Source: Rickettsia typhi (lineage in GTDB: Bacteria; Pseudomonadota; Alphaproteobacteria; Rickettsiales; Rickettsiaceae). From it: 39,596 nucleotides of DNA. Made by a program: the position numbers and the translations under genes. Positions 1 through 8,247 of the stretch are shown here, in pieces (positions within the stretch are counted from its first letter, which is position 1; every line of letters starts with the position of its first letter). The notes under the pieces were generated by a model. That model did not search any database and was not told where the DNA came from. It was given only the letters and a program-made list of their open reading frames with translations. The stretch covers positions 1 to 39,596 of the forward strand of contig CAMDSB010000008.1 of the NCBI GenBank assembly GCA_945907105.1, written 5' to 3'.

Positions 1-55
1 AACCTTCGACCTACGATACCAAAAACCGTTGCTCTACCAACTGAGCTACATCCCA
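1..55 (-). tRNA. tRNA-Gln (anticodon TTG), 3' end cut off by window edge
   Basis: On the minus strand the acceptor strand TGGGATG is followed by a D arm (GCTC, loop AGTTGGTA, GAGC), an anticodon stem ACGGT/ATCGT enclosing the loop TTTTGGT, the variable region, and the start of the T arm. The anticodon is TTG, so it reads CAA for glutamine. The T arm and 3' acceptor strand lie outside the window. Confidence 0.9.
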
Positions 56-140
56 ATATGACTATAGATCTTATAACAATATTAAACTCACCAGTCAATA
101 ATAATTTGGGATGGCTATAACTATTGATGTTATAATTTGA

Positions 141-467
141 TCATGTTTGAACTTTATATCCCGCTTTTTTCCAAGCATCTATACCACCTTCAACATTCCA
201 TACATCCTGCTCTAACCCTTCTGCTTGCAACAATTGGCAAGCGCGCATTGAACGCCCACCCACCCTGCATTGAAGAACAATTTTCTTTCCTTGAATGTCT
301 TTTATTTGATCAATTTCGACCAGGATAGTCGACAAAGGAATGTTTATAGCTCCGTTGATGTGCCCCTCATTATATTCATAAGGCTCCCTTACATCCAAGA
401 TAATTACCTTGTTTTCGTTAAGCCAAGAATGCAGAGTATTAACGTTAACAGTATGTATATTATTCAT
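141..467 (-). CDS. Single-domain rhodanese (sulfurtransferase)
   Basis: This is a 108-residue single-domain rhodanese, a family that carries sulfane sulfur as a cysteine persulfide. The active-site loop CRVGGR starts at Cys67 and fits CxxGxR. The N-terminal rhodanese signature is LDVREPYEYNEGHINGAINIP. There is no signal peptide, so it is cytosolic. An AGGA ribosome-binding site sits 7 nt before the ATG, overlapping the stop of the upstream gene (477-1604) with only 9 nt between them, so the two are probably cotranscribed. The physiological sulfur donor and acceptor cannot be read from the sequence. The isc sulfur-transfer genes lie 3.4 kb away on the same strand but are not contiguous with it. 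Confidence 0.93.
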   Translation of the reverse strand: MNNIHTVNVNTLHSWLNENKVIILDVREPYEYNEGHINGAINIPLSTILVEIDQIKDIQGKKIVLQCRVGGRSMRACQLLQAEGLEQDVWNVEGGIDAWKKAGYKVQT

Positions 468-476
468 TTATAATTC

Positions 477-1604
477 CTATCTTACTCTACTAGTATCACT
501 AGACTTGCCTTTAACTTTGTTAGGTGGATACGTAGTAGTACTCTCTGCAGAAAGATTTGGTTTTAATCCCTTTCTTAAAGAAGATGCTTCAGATACAGCA
601 TACGACCTAGGTCTGGAAGTCGGCTCACCTATCGCCGTTGTTACTATTTTTTCGGGCACTACACTTTGTTGTTTCGGATCTTTTGGTATAACAGGCGTAA
701 TTACAGAAGTTTGTATATTTTGAGTTACAGGTGTAGCAGGTTTTTCTTTACCCCCCACAAGTTCCTTAATTTTATTGACAAAAGAGGTTACAGCACTGCC
801 TACCCTCTCCATAAAGGTTGGTTTACTTTTTTCTGGAATCGGTGTAGCACTAACTTCAACTTGTACAGGAACAACTTCTGCTGTATATCCTGGAATTTGT
901 GCTCCTAATTTGTTATACGACCCTGGAATTTTGGTAGAATACACTTCCTTACTTACAACATCTAAAGATTTAACAAAGTTATTATATTCAGGACCAGGTT
1001 GAATAGTTGCTTTACCATACTGAGTAACCGATGTATTTATCACGTGAAAAACCAAATTAGTCATTGCACCTTTTTCATTACCATTTTCTTTATAAAACTG
1101 GGCTATTGACGAATAGTGTTCTTGCAAATAATCTGGTATTTTTAGATTAGAAAGATTCTTCTTCGTACCCTCTTTATCCCCCTTTAACAAAGATTCTGAT
1201 ATTTCTTTTGCAAATTCATTTTTAGTACATTCATATAGTACAACATTTTTGGTAAGAGAGGTATTTCTCATATACTCAGCACATCTTTTTTGCATTCCAG
1301 CTTTCCTTTGTTCAGGCGAATCTGTATCTTTTATTGGATGAGCCTCTGTTACAATCTGTTTTTCTACTTCTACTAATTTGACAGCAAAGCTATGAAATTT
1401 CTCACTAGAAATTGCTGTGTGAAGATCTTTATTCATAGCTTCAATCCCTTTAGCTCTAGCTTCCGCTGGCGTAATCTTGGCAAATTCTTTGTATAATTGT
1501 TTGGTTTCCTCAAGCGAAATAGAGCCATCCATGATCTTTCCCTTTAGCTGGGCATACATATCAGACGCACTCAGAACGATCGGATTTTCAGGTTGCTTCG
1601 ACAT
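477..1604 (-). CDS. Unrecognised 375-residue protein, candidate secreted effector
   Basis: I do not recognise the family. Residues 1-240 look mostly helical and charged, with scattered cysteines (C108, C126) and no signal peptide or membrane span. Residues 245-375 are rich in Pro, Ser, Thr and Lys and probably disordered. An amphipathic helix at about 263-283 runs into GGKEK (284-288), a short motif that recurs in the patatin-like protein of this window. The last 20 residues are net basic and end SDTSRVR. The gene has its own ATG preceded by AAAGAGA, and it lies just upstream of the rhodanese gene. Basic, hydrophilic C-termini are typical of type IV secretion substrates in Rickettsiales, so secretion is a reasonable inference. 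A structural or phage-like role cannot be excluded. Confidence 0.85.
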   Translation of the reverse strand: MSKQPENPIVLSASDMYAQLKGKIMDGSISLEETKQLYKEFAKITPAEARAKGIEAMNKDLHTAISSEKFHSFAVKLVEVEKQIVTEAHPIKDTDSPEQRKAGMQKRCAEYMRNTSLTKNVVLYECTKNEFAKEISESLLKGDKEGTKKNLSNLKIPDYLQEHYSSIAQFYKENGNEKGAMTNLVFHVINTSVTQYGKATIQPGPEYNNFVKSLDVVSKEVYSTKIPGSYNKLGAQIPGYTAEVVPVQVEVSATPIPEKSKPTFMERVGSAVTSFVNKIKELVGGKEKPATPVTQNIQTSVITPVIPKDPKQQSVVPEKIVTTAIGEPTSRPRSYAVSEASSLRKGLKPNLSAESTTTYPPNKVKGKSSDTSRVR

Positions 1605-1694
1605 TCTCTTTAACCATACTAATGAAATATTAAGTTACTAAATTAATAATATAGCAACCTAATATTTCAGGTTAAAGCATTTAAACTAAAGATG

Positions 1695-3515
1695 TCAATC
1701 TTTTCTCGACATTCTCTTACGTTCATTTTGATCAAGATAGCGTTTCCGCAAACGAATAGATTTTGGCGTAACTTCAACTAATTCATCATCCTGAATGTAG
1801 GCAATTGCTTGTTCAAGTGACATCAATTTCGGGGGAGAAAGCCTTATCGCTTCATCCTTACCACTTGCTCTAACATTTGATAATTGTTTAGATTTAATTG
1901 GATTTACTTCTAGGTCATTATCTCTATTATGCTCTCCAATAATCATTCCTTTATATACAGGTACGCCAGTGCCAATAAGCATACTGCCTCTATCTTCAAG
2001 ATTCCAAAGTGCATAAGCAACAGCGTTACCATCTTCCATGGATATTAACACACCATTTCTACGTCCTTCAATTTTTCCACAATAAGGACTATATCCGTGA
2101 AATATTCTGCTCATAACACCAGTGCCCCTAGTTTCTGTAAGGAATGGTCCATGATAGCCAATAAGGCCTCTCGATGGAGCAATAAATATTAAACGGCTTT
2201 TTCCTGCTCCAGTTTCGCGCATATCTTTCATTTGCGCTTTGCGTAAATTCATTGACTCTACAACGCTACCAACAAATTCAGAATCAATGTCAATCTGAAC
2301 CTCTTCCATTGGCTCTAATCTCTCTCCTGTTTCTTGGTCCTCTTTAAACAATACCCTAGGTCTGCTAATTGAAAGCTCAAAACCTTCTCGGCGCATCGTT
2401 TCAATCAATACACCAAGCTGCAACTCTCCACGTCCAGCAACATCAAATGCATCAGATTGCGCTGTTTCAGAGATTTTAATCGCAACATTTCCTTCAACTT
2501 CACGCATTAATCTAGCTCTAAGTACTCTAGAAGTAAGTTTATCCCCTTCTCGTCCGGCAAGCGGAGAATCATTAATTGAAAATAACATCGAAAGTGTTGG
2601 TGGATCAATCGGTTGAGCTGCCAGAGCTTTTTCAACCTCAGGCGCTGCAATCGTATCCGCAACGTTAGCTTTTTCAAGACCCGCAATAGCGATAATATCT
2701 CCCGCTTCCGCTGTAGTTATTGGTAATCTCTCAAGCCCTTTGAAGGTTAGCATCTTGGTAATTCGGCCACTTTCAACTAGTACCCCATCACAATTCATGA
2801 CCTTTATAGGCATATTAATTTTAGCAACACCAGACTCTATTCTACCAGTTAAAATTCTACCTAAATAAGCATCATATTCCTTTGTTGTAACAATCATTGA
2901 GAATGGAGAATTAATATCTGATACGGGTTGCTTAACATAAGATAATATAGTATCAAATAATGCATCTAGATTTTCTCTTGGATGTTCTAACTCTTTTACA
3001 GCCCAACCATTCCGACCTGAAGCATAGATTACTGGAAAATCTAACTGCTCGTTAGTTGCCTCAAGAGCCATAAAAAGATCGAATATCTCGTCTAGTACTT
3101 CATCCGCTCTTTCATCACTACGATCAATTTTATTGATAACAACAATCGGCTTTAGACCGAGTTTTAGTGCTTTTCCAAGTACAAATTTGGTCTGTGGCAT
3201 TGGTCCTTCTGCTGCATCGACAAGAAGCACTACTCCGTCAACCATGCTTAAAATACGCTCTACTTCACCACCGAAATCTGCGTGCCCCGGCGTGTCAATA
3301 ATGTTAATTTTAGTATCTTTCCAATCAACGCCTGTACATTTGGCCAAAATCGTAATTCCGCGCTCTCTTTCAAGATCGTTAGAGTCCATAGCTCTTTCAT
3401 TTACCGATTGGTTAGCTCGGAATAAACCGCTTTGGGACAGCATTTTATCGATCAGTGTTGTTTTGCCGTGATCAACGTGGGCAATGATTGCAATGTTTCT
3501 TATTGATAATGCCAT
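1695..3515 (-). CDS. typA: Ribosome-associated translational GTPase TypA/BipA
   Basis: Full-length 606-residue TypA/BipA, an EF-G-like GTPase that binds the 70S ribosome and supports 50S assembly and stress or low-temperature growth. The GTPase motifs are all present: G1 AHVDHGKTT (12-20), G2 ERGITI (51-56), G3 DTPGH (74-78) and G4 NKID (128-131). Domain II, the EF-G-like domains III and V, and the TypA-specific C-terminal domain follow (GLIGYHGPFLTETRGTG; the end is YLDQNERKRMSRKD). The ATG start gives the canonical N-terminus of the family. It is transcribed away from the small plus-strand gene at 3693 and lies 90 nt upstream of the 375-residue gene. Confidence 0.98.
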   Translation of the reverse strand: MALSIRNIAIIAHVDHGKTTLIDKMLSQSGLFRANQSVNERAMDSNDLERERGITILAKCTGVDWKDTKINIIDTPGHADFGGEVERILSMVDGVVLLVDAAEGPMPQTKFVLGKALKLGLKPIVVINKIDRSDERADEVLDEIFDLFMALEATNEQLDFPVIYASGRNGWAVKELEHPRENLDALFDTILSYVKQPVSDINSPFSMIVTTKEYDAYLGRILTGRIESGVAKINMPIKVMNCDGVLVESGRITKMLTFKGLERLPITTAEAGDIIAIAGLEKANVADTIAAPEVEKALAAQPIDPPTLSMLFSINDSPLAGREGDKLTSRVLRARLMREVEGNVAIKISETAQSDAFDVAGRGELQLGVLIETMRREGFELSISRPRVLFKEDQETGERLEPMEEVQIDIDSEFVGSVVESMNLRKAQMKDMRETGAGKSRLIFIAPSRGLIGYHGPFLTETRGTGVMSRIFHGYSPYCGKIEGRRNGVLISMEDGNAVAYALWNLEDRGSMLIGTGVPVYKGMIIGEHNRDNDLEVNPIKSKQLSNVRASGKDEAIRLSPPKLMSLEQAIAYIQDDELVEVTPKSIRLRKRYLDQNERKRMSRKD

Positions 3516-3692
3516 TAACTATTCTTTCTTTTTTCTTAAAATTTAGGATTTGTGATCATACAGTATTTTTTCTTAAATATCAATTTGAAAAAACATACCT
3601 TTTGAACTTCAATTTATGGTATTATAGTGAATCACCAAATTCAATGTGACTATATCACGGAGACAATTATTTACTCATAAGCAAAATTAAAT

Positions 3693-3797
3693 ATGAAGAA
3701 ACCTTCAAAGAGACAACAAAAGAATTACACTTTAATGTTCTGTATAATAGCAATGATGCTATTAATCTATTCTATAACTATAATCAAGTTATCCTAA
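3693..3797 (+). CDS. 34-residue single-span membrane microprotein, CoxF-like
   Basis: A 34-codon reading frame (ATG to TAA) lies in the otherwise empty 313-nt gap between typA and iscA and is too short for ordinary gene calling. The product begins with a basic stretch (KKPSKRQQKN), has one hydrophobic segment at about residues 15-28, and ends YSITIIKLS. This layout (basic N-terminus, Asn, one span, then a T-[IV]-[IV]-K-L end) resembles CoxF, a tiny protein from alphaproteobacterial cytochrome oxidase assembly (cta) operons. No cta gene is in the window, so it would be an orphan copy. No clear Shine-Dalgarno sequence precedes the ATG, and a TAA closes the frame 4 codons upstream. A chance frame remains possible. 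Confidence 0.4.
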   Translation: MKKPSKRQQKNYTLMFCIIAMMLLIYSITIIKLS

Positions 3798-3828
3798 CTT
3801 AGGCTCGTAAGCTAAGTTAACAACTGTA

Positions 3829-4170
3829 TCACACGTTAAATGAGCTGCCACAGCCACATTTACCTTTTTCATTTGGATTAGTGAAAGTAAATCCTGATTT
3901 AAATTCTTCTTCCATGTAACCCATTTCTGTGCCAAGAAGATACATCAAGGCTTTTGGATCAATAAGAACATTTACACCTTTATCACTTATTATTTCATCG
4001 AAATGCCCTTTTTCGTCTGCATATTCTACAAAATATTTTAACCCAGAACAGCCTCCAGACTTTATTCCAATTCTAATACCCAGTGAGTCTTTTCCGCGCT
4101 GAGCCAAGAGAATTTTAACTTGAGTTGCGGCTGCTCCTGTGAGGGTCATGATCTGCTTAGTGTTAGTCAT
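3829..4170 (-). CDS. iscA: A-type iron-sulfur carrier protein IscA
   Basis: 113-residue HesB/IscA-family protein that binds iron or Fe-S clusters and delivers them to apoproteins. The three conserved cysteines are present: Cys41 in SGGCSG, and Cys105 and Cys107 in the C-terminal CGCG. The ATG overlaps the end of iscU by 8 nt, indicating translational coupling. It is the last gene of the isc cluster here. The hscB, hscA and fdx genes that follow iscA in classical isc operons are absent; the next gene on this strand is typA. Confidence 0.95.
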   Translation of the reverse strand: MTNTKQIMTLTGAAATQVKILLAQRGKDSLGIRIGIKSGGCSGLKYFVEYADEKGHFDEIISDKGVNVLIDPKALMYLLGTEMGYMEEEFKSGFTFTNPNEKGKCGCGSSFNV

Positions 4171-4549
4171 TTTTATGTTTATTTTTATAATCAGTTACGG
4201 CGGCTCTAATTGCATCTTCTGCAAGCATGGAGCAATGAAGCTTTACTGGTGGAAGCGACAAATGCTTAGCTATTTCTGTATTTTTAATGGCGAGAGCTTC
4301 GTCAACATTTTTGCCCTTGACCCATTCACTGACAAGAGAGCTAGAAGCAATGGCGGAGCCGCAGCCAAATGCTTTAAATTTAGCATCAACAATAATACCA
4401 TTATCATCGACCTTAATCTGAAGCTTTAATACGTCGCCGCAAGCTGGTGCGCCCACAAGTCCAGTGCCAACCGAGTCATCTTTTTTATCCAATGTTCCCA
4501 CGTTACGTGGATTTTCATAATGGTCGATTACTTCATTACTATATGCCAT
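4163..4549 (-). CDS. iscU: Fe-S cluster assembly scaffold IscU
   Basis: 128-residue scaffold on which IscS-derived sulfur and iron are assembled into [2Fe-2S] clusters. Ligands are all visible: Cys37, Asp39, Cys63, His105 and Cys106. The LPPVK motif (99-103), recognised by the Hsp70 chaperone HscA, is intact, implying that a HscA/HscB pair is encoded elsewhere in the genome. The gene starts 20 nt after the iscS stop and overlaps iscA by 8 nt. Confidence 0.97.
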   Translation of the reverse strand: MAYSNEVIDHYENPRNVGTLDKKDDSVGTGLVGAPACGDVLKLQIKVDDNGIIVDAKFKAFGCGSAIASSSLVSEWVKGKNVDEALAIKNTEIAKHLSLPPVKLHCSMLAEDAIRAAVTDYKNKHKND

Positions 4550-4569
4550 ATCAATCTCTCTTTAATTTT

Positions 4570-5826
4570 CTAATGAGTTGCCCATTTTATTTCATTAATA
4601 TCGATCCCTTCTTGTACCATTTCCCACAAGGGGCTTAGTTCTCTTAAGGTATTTATTTTTGACAGTACTAATTCGGCCGCATAATCAACTTCTGCTTCAG
4701 TTGTGAACTTATTAAAGCCAAATCTGATCGAAGTGTGAGCCATAGCTTCTCCTACTCCAAGAGCTCTAAGTACATAAGAAGGCTCTAGAGATGAAGATGT
4801 ACAAGCTGAACCAGAGGATACGGCAAGATCCTTAATAGCTAAGATCATCGATTCTCCTTCAATATAAGCAAAGCTCAAATTTACATTACCAGGATAACGT
4901 TTCTCTCTATCACCATTGAGATATATTTCTTCGGCACTAGTTTGAATTGTTCCAACAAATCTATCAAACAGTTTCTTTACATGTTTATAATTAGCTTCCA
5001 TTTCTTGGGAAGCAATCAATGCCGCTTTTCCAAGTCCAACCACTAAAGGAGTAGCAAGCGTCCCCGAACGCAAGCCCCTCTCTTGTCCACCGCCATTTAT
5101 AATAGGTGTAAGTCGTATTCTTGGTTTGCGTCTAATGTAAAGCGCTCCGATGCCTTTTGGCCCGTGTATTTTATGACCTGAAATACTTGCAAGGTCAATA
5201 TTACACTCATTAACATCAATTGGAATTTTACCAAATGCTTGAGCTATATCGGTGTGAAAAAATGCCCCTTTTTGGCGGCAAATCTTCCCAATTTCTTTAA
5301 GTGGCTGAATAACTCCTATTTCATTATTAACTGCCATTATCGAGACAAGCATAGTGTTCTCAGTAACAGCTTCCTCAAGTTGCTTTAAGTCCACTAATCC
5401 ATTTGGCTGGACAGGTAAATACGTTACTTTAAAACCGTCTTGTTCTAAATGGCGACAAGTATCTAGAATACATTTATGTTCTGTTACAAGAGTTACAACG
5501 TGATTTCTCTTGCTGCCATAGAATTTTGCTATCCCCTTGAGGGCCATATTATTTGACTCTGTCGCCCCAGAAGTAAATATTATTTCTTTTGATACAGCAC
5601 CGATTAAATTTGCTACTTGTGATCTTGCAAGCTCGCACGCTTCTTCTGCCTCCCAAGCATATTGATGGCTTCTTGAATGGGGATTCCCAAAATTGTGAGT
5701 AAAATAAGGGATCATTTCTTCAACCACTCTGGGATCAGTTGACGTTGTTGCCTGACTATCCAGATAAATTGGAATTCTTCCCCCTTCATCAATCACTTTT
5801 TGCTTTAGTTTGGCTAGATTGTTCAT
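4570..5826 (-). CDS. iscS: Cysteine desulfurase IscS
   Basis: 418-residue PLP-dependent desulfurase that converts cysteine to alanine and hands persulfide sulfur to IscU and tRNA thiolation partners. The PLP lysine is Lys219 in [12 protein letters not shown], and the catalytic cysteine is Cys342 in [17 protein letters not shown] on a long mobile loop, as in group I desulfurases. The C-terminus (to EIKWATH) has the extended form of true IscS, which binds IscU. It follows the second desulfurase gene by only 5 nt. Confidence 0.97.
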   Translation of the reverse strand: MNNLAKLKQKVIDEGGRIPIYLDSQATTSTDPRVVEEMIPYFTHNFGNPHSRSHQYAWEAEEACELARSQVANLIGAVSKEIIFTSGATESNNMALKGIAKFYGSKRNHVVTLVTEHKCILDTCRHLEQDGFKVTYLPVQPNGLVDLKQLEEAVTENTMLVSIMAVNNEIGVIQPLKEIGKICRQKGAFFHTDIAQAFGKIPIDVNECNIDLASISGHKIHGPKGIGALYIRRKPRIRLTPIINGGGQERGLRSGTLATPLVVGLGKAALIASQEMEANYKHVKKLFDRFVGTIQTSAEEIYLNGDREKRYPGNVNLSFAYIEGESMILAIKDLAVSSGSACTSSSLEPSYVLRALGVGEAMAHTSIRFGFNKFTTEAEVDYAAELVLSKINTLRELSPLWEMVQEGIDINEIKWATH

Positions 5827-5831
5827 ATTAT

Positions 5832-6968
5832 TTACTTATTTAATTCGCTATATATCTCAAGAAAATTATTAATATCTTTATCGCTAGTTGTATAGCCTAA
5901 TGATATTCGTATCGCAGACTTAATTTCATCCTCAGAATAACTCATTGCCGATAAAACATGAGATTTCCCAACTTTACCAGAAGAACATGCAGAACCAGAA
6001 CTTACTTCAACACTCTTTAGGTCAAGAGCAATTAACATTATTTGCGCTGTAACTTTTGGATTAATTATTAAACTAGTGTTAGGTAGGCGCTCAGTGTTTA
6101 TACCAGCAATAGATATATCAGGAAACTTACTTAACAAATCAGACTCAAGTCTATCACGTAATTTCTTCATACCTTCATTACGTTTGTCTAATTCATCGAA
6201 CGCAATCAAAGCCGCCTCTCCAAGCCCTGCAATACCACATACATTCTCAGTTCCGGGACGCAAAGCTCTCTCTTGCCCCCCACCAATAAATATTGGCTCA
6301 AGATGCAATGAAGTTTTATTGATTAAGGCCCCTGATCCAAGCGGCGCACCAAATTTGTGGCCAGAAATGCTTACAAAATCTAGGTCCATATCTATTATAT
6401 CAACAGGTATCTTGCCAACAGCTTGAGCACAATCGCTATGAATTTGAGCACCATACTCATGAGCAATTTTAGCTATTTTTTGTATAGGCGAAATCACTCC
6501 AGTTTCATTATTGGCTAGCATAACTGAAACTAATTTCTTTTGTTTTATAGAACTTGCTAATTTTTGCTGTAAATCATCTAAGTCTAAGATGCCATTGCTG
6601 TCTACTTGAATTACTATGAAATTAGAAAAAATCTTGCTATGAGCTAGGATTGACAGATGTTCAGTGGCAGAAATAAATATTTCACCATCTTTGTAATTAG
6701 ACATAATAATGTTATTAGCTTCAGTTCCTCCAGATGTAAAAGTGATCTGATAATTTCTGAAATGACTTTCAAATCCCATAAGTTTTGCCACAAATTTGCG
6801 AGAATTTTCTATGATTGACTTAGCAGCTCTGCCGCTTGAGTGAATCGACGAAGGATTTAAAGGTAATAACGCATATTCATCCATCCTGCTTTTTACAGCT
6901 GGGTGTAAAGGTGTTGTTGCATTATGATCCAGATATATTGTCTGGCTTAAACCCGAAATCGGTCTCAT
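5832..6968 (-). CDS. Second cysteine desulfurase (NifS/IscS-like paralogue)
   Basis: 378-residue class V aminotransferase-fold desulfurase, clearly a divergent paralogue of the iscS next to it. The PLP lysine is Lys205 in [14 protein letters not shown], and the active-site cysteine is Cys328 in [17 protein letters not shown]. It lacks the IscS-type C-terminal extension, so it may not dock on IscU in the same way. It sits between iscR and iscS with 5-nt gaps on both sides, so all are one transcript. Its substrate partner is unknown; a tRNA thiolation or housekeeping sulfur role is possible. Confidence 0.93.
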   Translation of the reverse strand: MRPISGLSQTIYLDHNATTPLHPAVKSRMDEYALLPLNPSSIHSSGRAAKSIIENSRKFVAKLMGFESHFRNYQITFTSGGTEANNIIMSNYKDGEIFISATEHLSILAHSKIFSNFIVIQVDSNGILDLDDLQQKLASSIKQKKLVSVMLANNETGVISPIQKIAKIAHEYGAQIHSDCAQAVGKIPVDIIDMDLDFVSISGHKFGAPLGSGALINKTSLHLEPIFIGGGQERALRPGTENVCGIAGLGEAALIAFDELDKRNEGMKKLRDRLESDLLSKFPDISIAGINTERLPNTSLIINPKVTAQIMLIALDLKSVEVSSGSACSSGKVGKSHVLSAMSYSEDEIKSAIRISLGYTTSDKDINNFLEIYSELNK

Positions 6969-6973
6969 TTGTA

Positions 6974-7387
6974 CTATACCTTAAGTTCTCCATTCATTAC
7001 GTCGGCTATAGAAATACCTGCGAAATAGCCACGAATGCTTTTGCTAAGTCCCTTCCAGAGGTCATGAGTTTGGCAATTTATACCATTTTTTCTACAATTC
7101 TTGTCTCTTGAACATCTAGTCATTTTTAAATTTTCATCTACCGCATCAATGATATTTTCAATGGTAATCTGATCAGAAGTTATGTTAAGTTGATATCCAC
7201 CGCCTGGCCCCTTAACAGATTTTACAAGATCTGCCTTTTTAAGCTTGAGAAATATTTGCTCTAAATAATTTAGAGGAATATCTTGATTCGCGGAGATAAC
7301 AGCCAGTTTCATAGGAAGTCCAGTTGTATTTGCTGCAACCTCTATGACTGCCATTACTGCATAACGACTCTTAGTTGTTAACATCAT
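6974..7387 (-). CDS. iscR: Rrf2-family [2Fe-2S] regulator IscR
   Basis: 137-residue winged-helix repressor of Fe-S biogenesis. The ATG at 7387 gives the classical start MMLTTKSRYAVMAVIEVA; the frame also extends upstream to a TTG at 7435 that would add 16 unrelated residues, so I reject that start. Cluster ligands match E. coli IscR: Cys92, Cys98, Cys105 and His108 (CQTHDLW, against CLTHDLW in E. coli), with one residue inserted between the second and third cysteine. It heads the cluster iscR, nifS-like, iscS, iscU, iscA. A near-consensus type 1 IscR operator overlies its promoter, implying autoregulation by the cluster-bound form. Confidence 0.95.
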   Translation of the reverse strand: MMLTTKSRYAVMAVIEVAANTTGLPMKLAVISANQDIPLNYLEQIFLKLKKADLVKSVKGPGGGYQLNITSDQITIENIIDAVDENLKMTRCSRDKNCRKNGINCQTHDLWKGLSKSIRGYFAGISIADVMNGELKV

Positions 7388-7419
7388 GTGGTTATATCCA
7401 AGAATATGATTTATGATAG

Positions 7420-7448
7420 ATGCTAACTTACCCAACTAAAATAGTCAA
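7420..7448 (-). promoter_or_regulatory. Promoter of the iscR operon
   Basis: On the minus strand TTGACT (7443-7448) is followed, after 17 nt, by TAGCAT (7420-7425). This gives a sigma70-type promoter with a leader of about 25 nt before the iscR ATG at 7387. Confidence 0.55.
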
Positions 7449-7452
7449 GTAA
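7428..7452 (-). promoter_or_regulatory. Type 1 IscR operator upstream of iscR
   Basis: Minus-strand sequence: left half TTACTTGACTA, centre TTT, right half TAGTTGGGTAA. I compared it by eye with the E. coli type 1 consensus (ATASYYGACT, then RWWW, then YAGTCRRSTAT). It agrees at 22 of 25 positions; the mismatches are the first base, the C of AGTC and the last base. The site covers the -35 element, so binding should block RNA polymerase. Confidence 0.7.
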
Positions 7453-7518
7453 TTGTTTTAAATCTAATATACAACTAACATAAATAAGAATTTATAGTTA
7501 TGGCCACTATAAAACTAG

Positions 7519-7566
7519 GGTCAAGTTAAGTAAATAGGGATAAAATCTTATTTACTTAACTTGACC
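7519..7566. repeat. Perfect 18-bp inverted repeat between iscR promoter and BON gene
   Basis: Left arm GGTCAAGTTAAGTAAATA (7519-7536) and its exact reverse complement (7549-7566) flank a 12-nt centre GGGATAAAATCT. It lies 32 nt downstream of the BON-domain gene and about 70 nt upstream of the iscR promoter, both on the minus strand. It could act as the terminator of the BON operon, although no clear U-tract follows on either strand. It could also be an operator or a small mobile palindrome. It shares the core TAAGTAAATA with the palindrome at 9182-9214. Confidence 0.75.
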
Positions 7567-7598
7567 ACGCCGGGTGGAATTGTACTTTTAATAGATTG

Positions 7599-8132
7599 TT
7601 ATACTTTCATATTGGTTTTAACAGACTTTACTTTTTTAACTTCTTTAGCTGCTGCTACTACTGTATCTATATCTGCCTCTCTTGCGACTTTGCCAAATAT
7701 ATGTACTACTTGGTCAGTAGTTTCTACATGCAAATCGTATCCGTTGGCTATTTTACCATTTGTATATAGATGCCTTATTTTCCCTTTAACCTTTGCTGTA
7801 ATTAAAGCATCTGCAAGCAATGATTGACTCCCCTTTATTTTCAGTTGTGTGTCAACTACATCAATTACACCGTGAACACTAGAAGCAATCTCTACCGCTT
7901 TATGTGCTTGCAAAGCTGTATCTAGAGTGCCTTTAAGGGTGACGACACCATCTTTTGTTGATACACTTATGCTATTACTAGGAATATCATTCTCGCTTAT
8001 TAACAGGGCTTTTATACTAACCGTTATATCTGAATCTTCTGCAGGATTGGCAAGAATCTTCGAACAATTAAATATGGTTACACTAGCAATGACTAATGAA
8101 ATAAAAAACATAACTGATTTTTTTAACAACAT
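7599..8132 (-). CDS. Exported protein with two BON domains (OsmY/DolP-like)
   Basis: 177 residues. An N-terminal signal peptide (hydrophobic core at about 8-28, likely cleavage after ILA at about 29) is followed by two BON domains at roughly 33-100 and 105-177. BON repeats bind phospholipid and maintain the outer membrane in proteins such as OsmY and DolP, so a periplasmic or outer-membrane-associated role is likely. A cysteine at residue 23 lacks a good lipobox, so it is probably not lipidated. A strong ribosome-binding site (GGAGA, 6 nt spacing) precedes the ATG. It is the last of three co-oriented genes, 115 nt after the BON lipoprotein gene. Confidence 0.88.
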   Translation of the reverse strand: MLLKKSVMFFISLVIASVTIFNCSKILANPAEDSDITVSIKALLISENDIPSNSISVSTKDGVVTLKGTLDTALQAHKAVEIASSVHGVIDVVDTQLKIKGSQSLLADALITAKVKGKIRHLYTNGKIANGYDLHVETTDQVVHIFGKVAREADIDTVVAAAKEVKKVKSVKTNMKV

Positions 8133-8247
8133 AACTTTTCTCCTTATAAATTAAATACAAATAGTCGCAACTTTACTGCAGTTTTCTTAAATGAGCATTG
8201 GTTGCAAACCACAAAAAGCATATATAGTAGTATTAGTAATGCGTAAA

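Noticed and set aside
1..140. Possible integration site at the tRNA-Gln gene
   Set aside because: No integrase, no direct repeat of the tRNA 3' end is visible, and the 3' half of the gene is outside the window.
7388..7435. Longer IscR with a TTG start at 7435
   Set aside because: The extra 16 residues do not match the family, the ATG at 7387 gives the conserved N-terminus, and the extension would cover the operator and -10.
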